This document shows, piece after piece, positions 17,830 to 26,557 of a DNA stretch of 64,000 nt. The position numbers and the translations under genes were made by a program. The DNA comes from Enterococcus pallens ATCC BAA-351 (GTDB lineage Bacteria > Bacillota > Bacilli > Lactobacillales > Enterococcaceae): NCBI RefSeq assembly GCF_000407485.1, contig NZ_ASWD01000003.1, positions 434,001 through 498,000 of the forward strand, read 5' to 3'. The notes below the pieces were generated by a model that was not told the origin of the DNA, did not search any database, and saw only the letters and a program-made list of their open reading frames with translations. Position 1 is the first letter of the stretch. The number at the start of each line of letters is the position of its first letter.

Positions 17830-19221
17830 ATGCACTTATCCAGAAGGTTTGTCAAAAATTTTTTTATTTTAATGCTTTTAAGCTTTACCTTTCTTTTCAT
17901 CTATTTTAGAAGTCATTTTCTTCCTTGGGCAAAGGTAACTACGATTTCAGTAGGTGGTCTAAATGTTCAGCAGGCTCATAAGAAATTGACGAAAGAATAT
18001 CAAACGATTACTATTTTGCTAAAACAGAATGATACTACTATTCCTTTAATACTAGAACAGCCCTATGATATCTCGATGAACTTTCTTGAGAATAATCTGC
18101 ATCATTCCTCAATCCATTTACCACTTTCAAATAAAGTAAAAGAACAGCTATCTACTAAAATAGAAGCTGCTGATTTTGGTATTGAGCGTGAGAATCAAGA
18201 AGCTATCGTAAGCCATACTAAGCAAAAATTTGTAATTCAGCCAGAAACTCAGGGCTCTCTTGTAAATCGTGAGCAATTAAGCACTACTATTTATCAAGAT
18301 TTGGCCTCTAAGAACTCAAATTATAGCTACCGCTTAAAAGACTTTTATACTAAACCTAAACAAACTAGCAAAAGTTTGGAATCGACGGTGAAAGAATTAA
18401 ATCAACTATTGGCGCTGGATAAATCATTTATGATTGCTAAAAAAGAAATTCCTGTGTCTAAGCAAATGATCTTTGCTACTGTCAATGAATCTGGAGAGTT
18501 AGACCCTTTGCTAATCACTCAATTGATTCAACAGTTAAATCGAAAATATGCTACCGTCAATCGACCAGTTGATTTTATTAATGTTCATGGGGAAAATTTG
18601 CGGTTCAGAAATGTTGGAAATTACGGCTGGTACATTGATACGGAGCTAGCCGTCAACAAAGTGATAAAGCAATTGCCTGATAAGGATATTAACGAGATTA
18701 GGCTACCTTTAACAGGCGATCCAGTAAAACAACCCTTGCATGTCAAAAAGAATTATATTGAGGTAGATTTAGATAACCAAAAAATGTACTGTTTTCATAA
18801 GGGTAAAAAAGTAGTTACTACTGATATAATTACTGGTCAGTTTACAAAAGGAACGGCCACTGTCCCAGGCTTTCATACGATTATGGATAAGCAGCAAAAC
18901 ACTTACCTGAGTGGAGCACTCATCACTGGCGACGGAAGCTACCGTGTTCCCGTCAATTATTGGATGCCTTTTTTAAGCTATGGTCAAACCATCACTGAAA
19001 TTGGCATTCACGATACTGAGCACAAAAAAGAAGCTTTCGGCGATAAGGAGGCATTTAAGACTGATCTGGGCAGCTACGGTTGTATCAATACTCCCTTAGA
19101 AAAAGTTGCCAAAATCTACAAATTTAGTTATATTGGTATGCCTGTTTTTATCTATGGACATACTTATGATGAAGCACCAGGAGAGTATGACAAGCCAGTT
19201 GATTATGGAGAAAAAATTTAG
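17830..19221 (+). CDS. L,D-transpeptidase (YkuD family) with N-terminal membrane anchor
   Basis: Peptidoglycan cross-linking or remodelling enzyme acting outside the cell. The start at 17830 (463 residues) has AGGAGG 5 bases upstream; a longer frame to 17749 has no ribosome site. Order: short cytoplasmic basic tip, one membrane helix at about residues 10-26, a long extracytoplasmic region resembling the enterococcal Ldt peptidoglycan-binding domains, and the YkuD catalytic domain from about residue 315. The catalytic core has GIHDTEHKKEAFG and the nucleophile motif SYGCINTP, like the SHGC motif of E. faecium Ldt(fm) but with Tyr for His. Such enzymes make 3-3 cross-links and can give beta-lactam tolerance; that activity is inferred. 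Confidence 0.9.
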   Translation: MHLSRRFVKNFFILMLLSFTFLFIYFRSHFLPWAKVTTISVGGLNVQQAHKKLTKEYQTITILLKQNDTTIPLILEQPYDISMNFLENNLHHSSIHLPLSNKVKEQLSTKIEAADFGIERENQEAIVSHTKQKFVIQPETQGSLVNREQLSTTIYQDLASKNSNYSYRLKDFYTKPKQTSKSLESTVKELNQLLALDKSFMIAKKEIPVSKQMIFATVNESGELDPLLITQLIQQLNRKYATVNRPVDFINVHGENLRFRNVGNYGWYIDTELAVNKVIKQLPDKDINEIRLPLTGDPVKQPLHVKKNYIEVDLDNQKMYCFHKGKKVVTTDIITGQFTKGTATVPGFHTIMDKQQNTYLSGALITGDGSYRVPVNYWMPFLSYGQTITEIGIHDTEHKKEAFGDKEAFKTDLGSYGCINTPLEKVAKIYKFSYIGMPVFIYGHTYDEAPGEYDKPVDYGEKI

Positions 19222-19229
19222 GTATGAAA

Positions 19230-19256
19230 AAGGACTAGCCTTCACGACTAGTCCTT
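19230..19256. terminator. terminator between L,D-transpeptidase and CorC-like genes
   Basis: A 9-bp perfect stem AAGGACTAG / CTAGTCCTT lies between the two convergent genes. On the minus strand TTTTT follows; on the plus strand the tail is weak. It probably serves both genes. Confidence 0.82.
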
Positions 19257-19261
19257 GCTTA

Positions 19262-20638
19262 TTATCTTCTTGGTTCATCATCTTCAAAATCTTTAGTAAA
19301 TAAACGGCGCTCTTCTTCTGGCTCTACACCTTCATCTTCAGCTGGATGGAAAATTACCCGAACAGTTAACACTCGTGATCCTTCCATTTCTTCGGAAATC
19401 AAGGTTAGATTGTCAACATCAAAGGAAAGCTTTTCCCCTTCATCAGGAATTGTTCCTAAGGCAGTGATCAAGTAGCCGGCCATTGTGTCTACATCACTCA
19501 TATGAAGACTAGTATCGAATTCTTCATTGAATTCATCAATCAACATTTTCCCGTTAATCAAGTATTCTGTATCCGATATTTTCTCATAAAGCTTTTCAAT
19601 TTCATCTGATTCATCATCAATCTCACCGACAATTTCTTCCAGCAAGTCTTCTAAAGTAACCAAACCTACCATACCACCATATTCATCTAGCAAAATAGAC
19701 ATTTGATTTTGCGTTTTTTTCAATTCATACAGCAGGTCATCAATAAAGATTGTTTCTGGTACAAACAATGGTTCCTGGATAATTTTGTGAAGATCAATGT
19801 TTTCAAAGCCGCATTCTCTGGCCGCTTTTAACAAGTTTTTCGTATGGACGATTCCAATGATCTTATCTTTGTCTTCATCATATACAGGGATACGTGAATA
19901 GCTTTCGCTTAAAATTTCATCGACAATTTCCGTTACCGGATCATTAATATCAATCATAAATGAATCGGTACGTGGAACCATTACTTCACGGGCAACCTTA
20001 GTATCCAAAGAGAAAACACCCTGCAGCATTTCGAGCTCTTCAGTATCAAGAACACCTTCGTTTTCCAGCATGTACCGCATTTCATCGCGGGTCATTTTCG
20101 TATCTTCATCATCAAACTTCATTGGTGTTATCTTAGCCAGCAGATTCGTTGACGCTGTCAACAGCCACACGAAAGGCTTAGCAATGACGCCCAATTTTCG
20201 GACCACACTTGAAGTTACTTGGGCCACACTCTCTGTATGGGTCATGGCAATTCGCTTAGGATATAATTCACCAAATACAATTGAAACATAAGTTAACAAA
20301 AGCATGATTAATACATTTGCGAGGGTTTTAGCTACTGCTGTTCCACCAAGAACCGGTGCTAAACGAGCAGACAAACTATCTGCCAAGGAAGCCCCTGACA
20401 AAATATTAACTAAAGTAATCCCAACTTGTATTGTTGATAAAAAGTTGTTTGGGTCCCTTATGATTTCCAAAAGCTTCTTAGACTTAAGATTTCCCTCTTC
20501 AGCTTTTTGTTCTACACGGTTTTTATTAACTGATACAACTGCAATTTCCGCCGCAGCAAGAAATCCGTTGATCAAAGTCAACACAACTAATAGTAAAAGT
20601 TGGAAGACTAACGACTGACTATCGGGGTCAGCATTCAT
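19262..20638 (-). CDS. CNNM/CorC (HlyC) family transporter
   Basis: 458-residue membrane protein with an N-terminal DUF21 transmembrane domain (about residues 1-190, helices near 10-30, 60-85, 100-125 and 135-160), two CBS domains (about residues 210-330), and a C-terminal CorC_HlyC ligand-binding domain. Motifs include MTRDEMRYMLENEG and VMVPRTDSFMI at the first CBS entry. Relatives handle magnesium or cobalt; the older name hemolysin is misleading. The C-terminus is strongly acidic (EPEEERR ending in EDDEPRR). It is preceded by the AI-2E-family terminator. Confidence 0.9.
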   Translation of the reverse strand: MNADPDSQSLVFQLLLLVVLTLINGFLAAAEIAVVSVNKNRVEQKAEEGNLKSKKLLEIIRDPNNFLSTIQVGITLVNILSGASLADSLSARLAPVLGGTAVAKTLANVLIMLLLTYVSIVFGELYPKRIAMTHTESVAQVTSSVVRKLGVIAKPFVWLLTASTNLLAKITPMKFDDEDTKMTRDEMRYMLENEGVLDTEELEMLQGVFSLDTKVAREVMVPRTDSFMIDINDPVTEIVDEILSESYSRIPVYDEDKDKIIGIVHTKNLLKAARECGFENIDLHKIIQEPLFVPETIFIDDLLYELKKTQNQMSILLDEYGGMVGLVTLEDLLEEIVGEIDDESDEIEKLYEKISDTEYLINGKMLIDEFNEEFDTSLHMSDVDTMAGYLITALGTIPDEGEKLSFDVDNLTLISEEMEGSRVLTVRVIFHPAEDEGVEPEEERRLFTKDFEDDEPRR

Positions 20639-20666
20639 AATTGCATTCGCTCCTTATCATAAACTG

Positions 20667-20687
20667 AAAAAAGTGGCACTCGGCCAC
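20667..20687 (-). terminator. terminator after AI-2E family gene
   Basis: The stem GTGGC / GCCAC with a five-base loop is followed on the minus strand by six Ts, in the gap between the AI-2E-family gene and the CorC-like gene. Confidence 0.8.
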
Positions 20688-20735
20688 AATAAAATCGTAT
20701 CACAACAGATGTTTTTATGCAATCTTTGTTGCTAT

Positions 20736-21860
20736 TTAACTTAAAATCTCTTGTTCGCGTTCCTCTTTTTTACTTTCCCGGACAATTTTTACAATAAAAA
20801 CGACCAACGTTCTTAAAATTGCATATACCGGAACGCCTAGAAAGACCCCTAAAATACCGGCTAGATTTCCAGCAACCAATAAAATTAAGATAATCGTTAA
20901 AGGATGGATATTAAGTGACTTGCCTATTACATTAGGATAAATGACGTTTCCATCAATTTGCTGAACAATTACAACTATCACAATACACAAAAGTGCTTTC
21001 ACCGGGCTATCGAAAAAGCTGTAAATTAAAGCTGGTGCTAAACCTAAATAAGGTCCCAGATAAGGAATCAAATTGGTTAAGCCTGCAATAACACCAAATA
21101 AGAAAGCATAATCAACACCGATTAACAAATAGCCTAAAAAAGTAAATGTGCCTACAAATAAACACTCAATTGCCTGGCCGCTAATATAGTCCGACAACGT
21201 CTTATTCATTTGGCCTAATAATTCTTTAATATTTTCCCGTTGCTTAGTTGGGAAAACTCGTTCGATATTCGGAACTAGTTTCTCACCATCTTTCAACATA
21301 TAAAACAGAATAAATGGCACGGTCACCAGCAAAACAGCAACTGTCGCAATCTTCCCAATTAACGAACTTAAACTAGTAGTTACTCCACCTAAAAATTGCT
21401 GTATTATCGCTCCTGCTGATACATCCAGGTTGTTGATGTATTTATCAACATCCAACTGCTGAAATAGTGGAAAATGAGTCGCTTGATCACTGATTTCCTT
21501 CAGCCATGATTGCATATCTAAAATAAAACTTGGAATACTTGCCGCTAATGATGCCAGCTGCTGAACCAGATTCGGAATAATACTTATGACCATTAAGACA
21601 ATCATCACAATTAACAAAAGAAAAATGAGCGCTATTGCCAAAATCCGCTTCATCCCTAACCGAGTCAGTAATCGAACTAAAGGATTTAATAAATAATACA
21701 AAAAACCGGCAATCAAGACTGGAGCAAATAGCGTCGTGAAGAATGTGCCAATTGGCTGAAAGATAAAATCAATTCGCGACGAAACCCAGATCAAGGTTGC
21801 CAAAATCAACAGCTCTAAAGACCAGAACATCAATTTTGAATTTTTGAGTTTTTCAAACAT
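20736..21860 (-). CDS. AI-2E family transporter
   Basis: 374-residue polytopic membrane protein of the AI-2E exporter family (YdiK/YtvI-like). It has two N-terminal helices in the first 65 residues, a third helix near 70-95, a soluble loop around residues 100-160, a group of helices from about 170, and the conserved segment GLTNLIPYLGPYLGLAPA near residue 265. The substrate is unknown; family members export autoinducer-2 or ions. It is monocistronic. Confidence 0.88.
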   Translation of the reverse strand: MFEKLKNSKLMFWSLELLILATLIWVSSRIDFIFQPIGTFFTTLFAPVLIAGFLYYLLNPLVRLLTRLGMKRILAIALIFLLLIVMIVLMVISIIPNLVQQLASLAASIPSFILDMQSWLKEISDQATHFPLFQQLDVDKYINNLDVSAGAIIQQFLGGVTTSLSSLIGKIATVAVLLVTVPFILFYMLKDGEKLVPNIERVFPTKQRENIKELLGQMNKTLSDYISGQAIECLFVGTFTFLGYLLIGVDYAFLFGVIAGLTNLIPYLGPYLGLAPALIYSFFDSPVKALLCIVIVVIVQQIDGNVIYPNVIGKSLNIHPLTIILILLVAGNLAGILGVFLGVPVYAILRTLVVFIVKIVRESKKEEREQEILS

Positions 21861-21947
21861 TTAGATACCTCTTTTACCTGATTTGTTATATAGTATACAA
21901 CAGTGAGTCAAACGAAACAGTTTTTTTGAACTAGGAAGGTGAAAAAA

Positions 21948-22382
21948 ATGAAAATCTTAATCACTAAAGACACTATGAGCGAGATCTACTTAGACGCTGT
22001 TAAAATCCGTCACAAAGTTTTTGTCCAAGAACAAGGTGTTCCTTTAGAACGAGAAATTGACAAAGACGAAGCTTACAGCATTCACTTTGTCTTGTACACA
22101 GAAGATCATAGAGCTGCAGCAACTGTTCGCTTACTTCCTTTGAATAAGCAAGAGCTGAAGCTTCAACGAATGGCTGTTTTAAAAGAATTCCGTGGTCAAA
22201 AAATGGGCGATGCCCTTCTGCAAGAAGCTGAGCTTTTTGCTAAACAGCAAGAATTCCATCAAATTCGATTAGATGCTCAATTGAGTGCTCAAACGTTTTA
22301 TGAATCTCACGGCTATCTTGCTTATGGTGAGGTCTTTCAAGATGCAAATATCGATCATATTCACATGAAAAAAGACCTATAA
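21948..22382 (+). CDS. GNAT family N-acetyltransferase
   Basis: 144-residue cytosolic acetyltransferase resembling YjcF/ElaA-type GNATs. The conserved acetyl-CoA binding stretch is RMAVLKEFRGQKMGDALL near residue 80, preceded by AAATVRLLP, and the C-terminal substrate strand is FYESHGYLAYGEVF. The start is ATG at 21948, preceded by GGAAGG 8 bases upstream; the in-frame GTG at 21939 overlaps that site. The substrate is unknown. It faces the AI-2E gene divergently and ends at a bidirectional terminator. Confidence 0.88.
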   Translation: MKILITKDTMSEIYLDAVKIRHKVFVQEQGVPLEREIDKDEAYSIHFVLYTEDHRAAATVRLLPLNKQELKLQRMAVLKEFRGQKMGDALLQEAELFAKQQEFHQIRLDAQLSAQTFYESHGYLAYGEVFQDANIDHIHMKKDL

Positions 22383-22412
22383 AAAACTGCTGACCGTAAT
22401 CAGCAGTTTTTT
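22381..22412. terminator. bidirectional terminator
   Basis: A 13-bp perfect stem AAAAAACTGCTGA / TCAGCAGTTTTTT with a six-base loop lies between the convergent acetyltransferase and nucleotidase-like genes. It has T-tracts on both strands. Confidence 0.95.
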
Positions 22413-22413
22413 C

Positions 22414-22947
22414 TTATTTCCGCGACAATTGCTTGTAGCGGTTATACCAAATATCAATATAGCCTGGGGAAAAAGGACCTTTGCCATTGTTAATCCAATC
22501 AACGAGAATCTTGACATTTTCTTTCAAAATGAAATCAATTTCCTTTGAGTAATGCATTTGTTTGCTGTGGGCTTCATATTCATCAACGTCTAACAGCCGT
22601 TTCTCTCCATCTGGAAAGACTTTGACATCTAAATCATAGTCGATATACTTCAAAGCTTCATCATCCAATACATAAGGTGATGCTAGATTACAATAGTAGG
22701 AAACTCCTTTCTCTCTGATCATTGCTATTACATTGAACCAGTATTTCGTGTGGAAATAAACAATTGCTGGTTCACGAGTAACCCATCTGCGACCATCTGA
22801 CTCAGTAACCAAAGTGTGGTCATTTAGTCCGATAATCGAGCACTCGCTTGTTTTTAATACCATGGTATCCCGCCACGTTCGATGCAAGCTGCCGTCGTGT
22901 TTATAACTTTTAATGGTTATAAACTCTCCTTCTTTTGGAACTCCCAT
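22414..22947 (-). CDS. DUF402 family nucleoside tri/diphosphate phosphatase-like protein
   Basis: 177-residue protein of the DUF402/Ntdp family (YgaC and SA1684-like), soluble metal-dependent phosphatases acting on nucleoside di- and triphosphates. It has the family opening [20 protein letters not shown], the stretch [17 protein letters not shown], and the C-terminal [10 protein letters not shown], with [14 protein letters not shown] supplying metal-binding carboxylates. I chose the ATG at 22947 because AAGGG lies 5 bases upstream and the length then fits the family; a frame to 22974 is longer but lacks a ribosome site. It has a candidate extended -10 promoter at 23018-23026. Confidence 0.86.
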   Translation of the reverse strand: MGVPKEGEFITIKSYKHDGSLHRTWRDTMVLKTSECSIIGLNDHTLVTESDGRRWVTREPAIVYFHTKYWFNVIAMIREKGVSYYCNLASPYVLDDEALKYIDYDLDVKVFPDGEKRLLDVDEYEAHSKQMHYSKEIDFILKENVKILVDWINNGKGPFSPGYIDIWYNRYKQLSRK

Positions 22948-23017
22948 AGCTACCCTTCCCTCAGCGAAAATCATTTTTTCGCATTTGTTTGGGTGTTATC
23001 ACACCGACATCAAAATT

Positions 23018-23026
23018 ATTATAGCA
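23018..23026 (-). promoter_or_regulatory. extended -10 promoter for DUF402 gene
   Basis: On the minus strand TGC precedes a perfect TATAAT, a TGn-type extended -10. No good -35 is visible. A small GGTGT / ACACC inverted repeat at 22992-23005 lies just downstream in the leader and could be an operator. Confidence 0.6.
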
Positions 23027-23064
23027 ATAAATCGGGCGCTTGCCTACCAATGATTGTCAGATGT

Positions 23065-24198
23065 TTAATTCTTTTCCCACACTTCAAGCATTTTTTGCTG
23101 CGGTTTCGGGAAAACAAAGCTGTCAAAATCTGCTCTTTTCACCCATGTGCCGCGATCTGTAAGCGTATCATTCGTTCTGCCATAAAAAACCAAAATATGC
23201 CAGCGTAAGTGACTAAAAACATGGGTAACCTCACCCAAGATTTTTTTCTGCCAAACCACTGGGTCGTTTGAAAAAATGATTGGGCTGTCCTCTGCTACTA
23301 ACTCACTTGAAAAAAGATTTAGCTCTTCGGTGTAGCTGCTTTTCAATTCCGTAAATTTTTCCATTGAAATTTCTTCTAATGGAAACAGCCACATGCTAGC
23401 TAATAATCCTGACTCAGGTCGTTGCTGCAACAAAAATTCTTGCTGATTATTTTCAATCACTCCAGCAACATAATAGACATCTTTTGGCTTCAGCTTTTTA
23501 CTCTTAACGGGAAATTCTGTTTGACGCTGTTCCTTGAATGCCAAACAAAACGCTTGGATCGGACATACTTCACACTTTGGTGCTTTCGGAGTACAAATAG
23601 ACGACCCTAAATCCATCATGGCTTGATTGAAATCCCCTGGTTCCTCGTGACTGATGATTTTTCGCATCGCTTCATCAAAAACTTTCCGGCTATTGGCTTT
23701 CGCAATATCCGCTTCAATACAAAACAAACGGCTGACTACACGCATTACATTACCGTCTATCGCCGGTTCAGACAGTTTGAAGGAGATACTGCCGATTGCT
23801 CCTGCTGTATAAGGTCCAATCCCCTTTAATGAACGAATATCATCAATTGTGTCAGGAAATTGACCACCAAATTCATCTAAGATTTGTTTAGCAGCAGCTT
23901 GTAAGTTTCTAGCTCTTGAGTAATAGCCTAATCCTTCCCAGATTTTCAACAGCTTATCTTCAGGTGCTTTAGCTAGGTCAGCAATTGTTGGAAAAGCCTC
24001 CATAAATCGGTAATAATAATCAATTACGGTGTCTACCCTTGTTTGTTGCAGCATAATTTCTGAAATCCAAACACGATATGGATCCTGATTATAGCGCCAA
24101 GGTAAGTTGCGCTTTTCCTTTTGATACCAGTCTAAAAAGTCCATTTGAAATTGCTGTACTTTTTCTGGTGACCAGGCTTCCCAAAGCTTCTTATTCAT
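23065..24198 (-). CDS. mutY: A/G-specific adenine glycosylase
   Basis: Removes adenine mispaired with 8-oxoguanine, preventing G:C to T:A mutation. The 377-residue protein shows the catalytic glutamate in SEIMLQQTRVDTV, the helix-hairpin-helix LKGIGPYTAGAIG with the catalytic Asp in PAIDGNVMRV, the four-cysteine Fe-S loop CTPKAPKCEVCPIQAFC, and a C-terminal NUDIX-like recognition domain. The start at 24198 overlaps the recX stop; a longer frame to 24243 runs into recX without a ribosome site. The overlap and GAGGAAG site indicate cotranscription with recX. Confidence 0.96.
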   Translation of the reverse strand: MNKKLWEAWSPEKVQQFQMDFLDWYQKEKRNLPWRYNQDPYRVWISEIMLQQTRVDTVIDYYYRFMEAFPTIADLAKAPEDKLLKIWEGLGYYSRARNLQAAAKQILDEFGGQFPDTIDDIRSLKGIGPYTAGAIGSISFKLSEPAIDGNVMRVVSRLFCIEADIAKANSRKVFDEAMRKIISHEEPGDFNQAMMDLGSSICTPKAPKCEVCPIQAFCLAFKEQRQTEFPVKSKKLKPKDVYYVAGVIENNQQEFLLQQRPESGLLASMWLFPLEEISMEKFTELKSSYTEELNLFSSELVAEDSPIIFSNDPVVWQKKILGEVTHVFSHLRWHILVFYGRTNDTLTDRGTWVKRADFDSFVFPKPQQKMLEVWEKN

Positions 24199-24994
24199 CG
24201 TCTTCTTCCTCTTTTTTGGCAAGAAATACATCAATCGCATCAAGACTAAAACCCTTTTGATACAAGCTTTGCTTTATCTTTTGCTTTCTTTTAGCTGTAT
24301 CAAACCGTTGATTTCTTTGCCAAAGCTTATCTCCTTGTATTTCCAGCGCATTATCTTCTTGCTCTTGTACCTCTTGAAAATCCAGCGTATCAATTACTAG
24401 CTTGATAATGTCTGAAGAGAATCCCTTCGTCATCAACGTTTGCTGCAGCTTTTGCTGAGTTTCTCGTACGCTTTTATTGTGAAATTTCCGCATCGCCTTC
24501 TCAGCGGTTTGTAGAGCGATTTTGTATTGACTTTCTTCTTCATATAAGACAAGGCTTTTTTCGATATCCTGATCGCTTAAGCCCTTTTCTTTAAGTTTCT
24601 GCTTTATAACGCGAGGCCCTTTGTCTCCTAAACGCATTTGAGTTCGTACAAAACTCTCACCAAACGTTGTATCATCCAATAAGTTCATTTCTCTCAAACG
24701 TGCGACAATTTTTTTTCGATCAGACAGCTCGATTTCTTTTTCTTTCAGGTAGCTGTAAATTTCCTTTTCTGTTCGCATCTGATAGCTCAGGTAATTTAAA
24801 GCCAATTGAAAACCCGCATCTTCATTACTAGCTTTTTTAATCTCAGCAATTTCTGCTTCGGTAATTTCTCGATCTTTTAATAACCGATAAGCAATTAATG
24901 TGTCCTCAGAAACTCGCAATACTTCTCCGTTAGACAATTCTACTTCATAAAAAGCATTCCGGCCCTTATTTACTTTGCTGATGGTAATCATCAT
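24191..24994 (-). CDS. recX: regulatory protein RecX
   Basis: Modulator of the RecA filament, usually inhibiting strand exchange. The 267-residue protein consists of repeated three-helix units; landmarks are NYLSYQMRTEKEIYSYLKEK and a second copy RLGDKGPRVIKQKLKEKGLS. It lies directly before mutY. GGAGG is 7 bases before the ATG. Length is normal for the longer Firmicutes RecX. Confidence 0.94.
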   Translation of the reverse strand: MMITISKVNKGRNAFYEVELSNGEVLRVSEDTLIAYRLLKDREITEAEIAEIKKASNEDAGFQLALNYLSYQMRTEKEIYSYLKEKEIELSDRKKIVARLREMNLLDDTTFGESFVRTQMRLGDKGPRVIKQKLKEKGLSDQDIEKSLVLYEEESQYKIALQTAEKAMRKFHNKSVRETQQKLQQTLMTKGFSSDIIKLVIDTLDFQEVQEQEDNALEIQGDKLWQRNQRFDTAKRKQKIKQSLYQKGFSLDAIDVFLAKKEEEDDE

Positions 24995-25085
24995 GAATAG
25001 ACCTCCTTTGCGAACATTAATTCTATCATAGAAAACAGCTTCTTTGGTAAAATTATGCTAAAATATAGCCAGAAAGGAGCAGATT

Positions 25086-26459
25086 ATGGCTGTTCAATTG
25101 AAAACCAATCAATCTCTAACTTTAAAAATTAAACGACTAGGTATTAACGGTGAAGGCATTGCTTATTACAAGCGGCTCATCGTCTTTGTTAAGGGGGCTC
25201 TGCCCAAAGAAACGGTCATTGCAAAGATCACTAAAGCCACTCCCCGTTATGCCGAGGCAGCACTGATTCGTGTCAAAGAAGCTAGTCCTGACCGAATCAT
25301 TCCACCCTGCCCTGTTTATGAAGAGTGCGGTGGCTGCCAACTGCAGCATTTAGCCTATAAACAACAACTAATTTTCAAAAAAGATTTATTAAAGCAAGCT
25401 TTAGAAAAATATAAACCAGAAGGCTTTCAAAAATATGAGCTTCGCAATACTCTAGGAATGGAAGACCCTTGGCGTTACCGTAACAAGGCACAATTTCAAT
25501 TGCGGAAAAATGATAAAATCAATCAAGTAGAGGCTGGACTTTATCAAAGCGATTCACACCATTTAGTACCGATTACCGATTGTCTCGTTCAGCAACCAGC
25601 GACTCAGAAGGTCATGAATACAGCCGTACAGCTGCTGACAAAATATTCGATTCCTATTTATGATGAACGAAGAAATTCTGGCATTTTGCGTACCCTGATG
25701 GTTCGTGTAGGGATTGAAACAGGCGAAGTCCAGTTGGTGCTTATTTCAAAAACAAAAAAGATTCCGCAAGTAAATGCCTTAGTTCGCGAGCTGAATCAGC
25801 GTTGTCCCGAAGTTGTTTCAATCATGCAAAATATACAGGACAAAAAGACTTCGCTGATTATGGGAGATGAAACGATTCATTTATGGGGCAAAGAAGCCAT
25901 TAACGAAAAAATTAATCAAGTCTCCTTTGAGCTTTCCGCTCGAGCTTTTTTCCAATTGAATCCGGTACAAACCAAAGTTTTATATCATGAAGCGCTGAAA
26001 GCTTTGGATTTAAAACAAGATAAGACAATTGTAGATGCTTATTGTGGTGTTGGGACAATTGGATTATCGTTAGCCGATCAAGCCAAAGAAGTTAGAGGAA
26101 TGGACATTGTTCCTCAAGCTATTGAAGATGCTCAAAAGAATGCTGCGAAAATGGGACTAACAAATACTCATTATGAAGTCGGCTCTGCTGAAGTTTTACT
26201 ACCTAAATGGTTAAGAGAAGGCTTTAAACCTGACGCTATTATTGTTGATCCCCCAAGAACTGGGTTAGATGAGAAATTACTGGATGCTATTGTGAAGCAG
26301 CCAAGTCAACAATTGATTTATGTTTCCTGCAATGTTTCTACTTTAGCGAGAGATCTTAAAGCATTGGCAAAAATTTACACTGTTGATTACCTGCAATCAG
26401 TCGATATGTTCCCACAAACTGCTCGCTGCGAAGTTGTTGTGAAGCTGACGAAAAAATAA
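25086..26459 (+). CDS. rlmD: 23S rRNA (uracil-5-)-methyltransferase RlmD family
   Basis: SAM-dependent, Fe-S-containing methyltransferase for a uridine in 23S rRNA. The 457-residue protein has an N-terminal TRAM domain (residues about 8-65), the cluster-binding cysteines in CPVYEECGGCQLQHL, the SAM core VDAYCGVGTIGL near residue 318, and the catalytic motifs DPPRTGLD and the nucleophile in SCNVSTLARD. The assignment between RlmD and close paralogues (RlmCD type) is less certain than the family. GGAG lies 6 bases before the start. A hairpin terminator follows. Confidence 0.94.
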   Translation: MAVQLKTNQSLTLKIKRLGINGEGIAYYKRLIVFVKGALPKETVIAKITKATPRYAEAALIRVKEASPDRIIPPCPVYEECGGCQLQHLAYKQQLIFKKDLLKQALEKYKPEGFQKYELRNTLGMEDPWRYRNKAQFQLRKNDKINQVEAGLYQSDSHHLVPITDCLVQQPATQKVMNTAVQLLTKYSIPIYDERRNSGILRTLMVRVGIETGEVQLVLISKTKKIPQVNALVRELNQRCPEVVSIMQNIQDKKTSLIMGDETIHLWGKEAINEKINQVSFELSARAFFQLNPVQTKVLYHEALKALDLKQDKTIVDAYCGVGTIGLSLADQAKEVRGMDIVPQAIEDAQKNAAKMGLTNTHYEVGSAEVLLPKWLREGFKPDAIIVDPPRTGLDEKLLDAIVKQPSQQLIYVSCNVSTLARDLKALAKIYTVDYLQSVDMFPQTARCEVVVKLTKK

Positions 26460-26469
26460 GTTTCAAATT

Positions 26470-26502
26470 AGGTTTGTCTTTTTGTTAAGGCGAACCCTTT
26501 TT
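26470..26502 (+). terminator. rlmD terminator
   Basis: GGTTTGTC can pair with GGCGAACC (with some G-U pairs) around a ten-base loop, followed on the plus strand by CTTTTTAT. Confidence 0.7.
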
Positions 26503-26517
26503 ATATTACAAGAAAAA

Positions 26518-26542
26518 GACTAGGCAGAATTTCTGTCTAGTC
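26518..26542. terminator. LCP gene terminator
   Basis: The near-perfect palindrome GACTAG-x-CAGA / TCTG-x-CTAGTC lies just before the LCP stop codon's downstream side. On the minus strand TTTTTCTTG follows. Confidence 0.85.
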
Positions 26543-26557
26543 CATAGTATATTCGGT

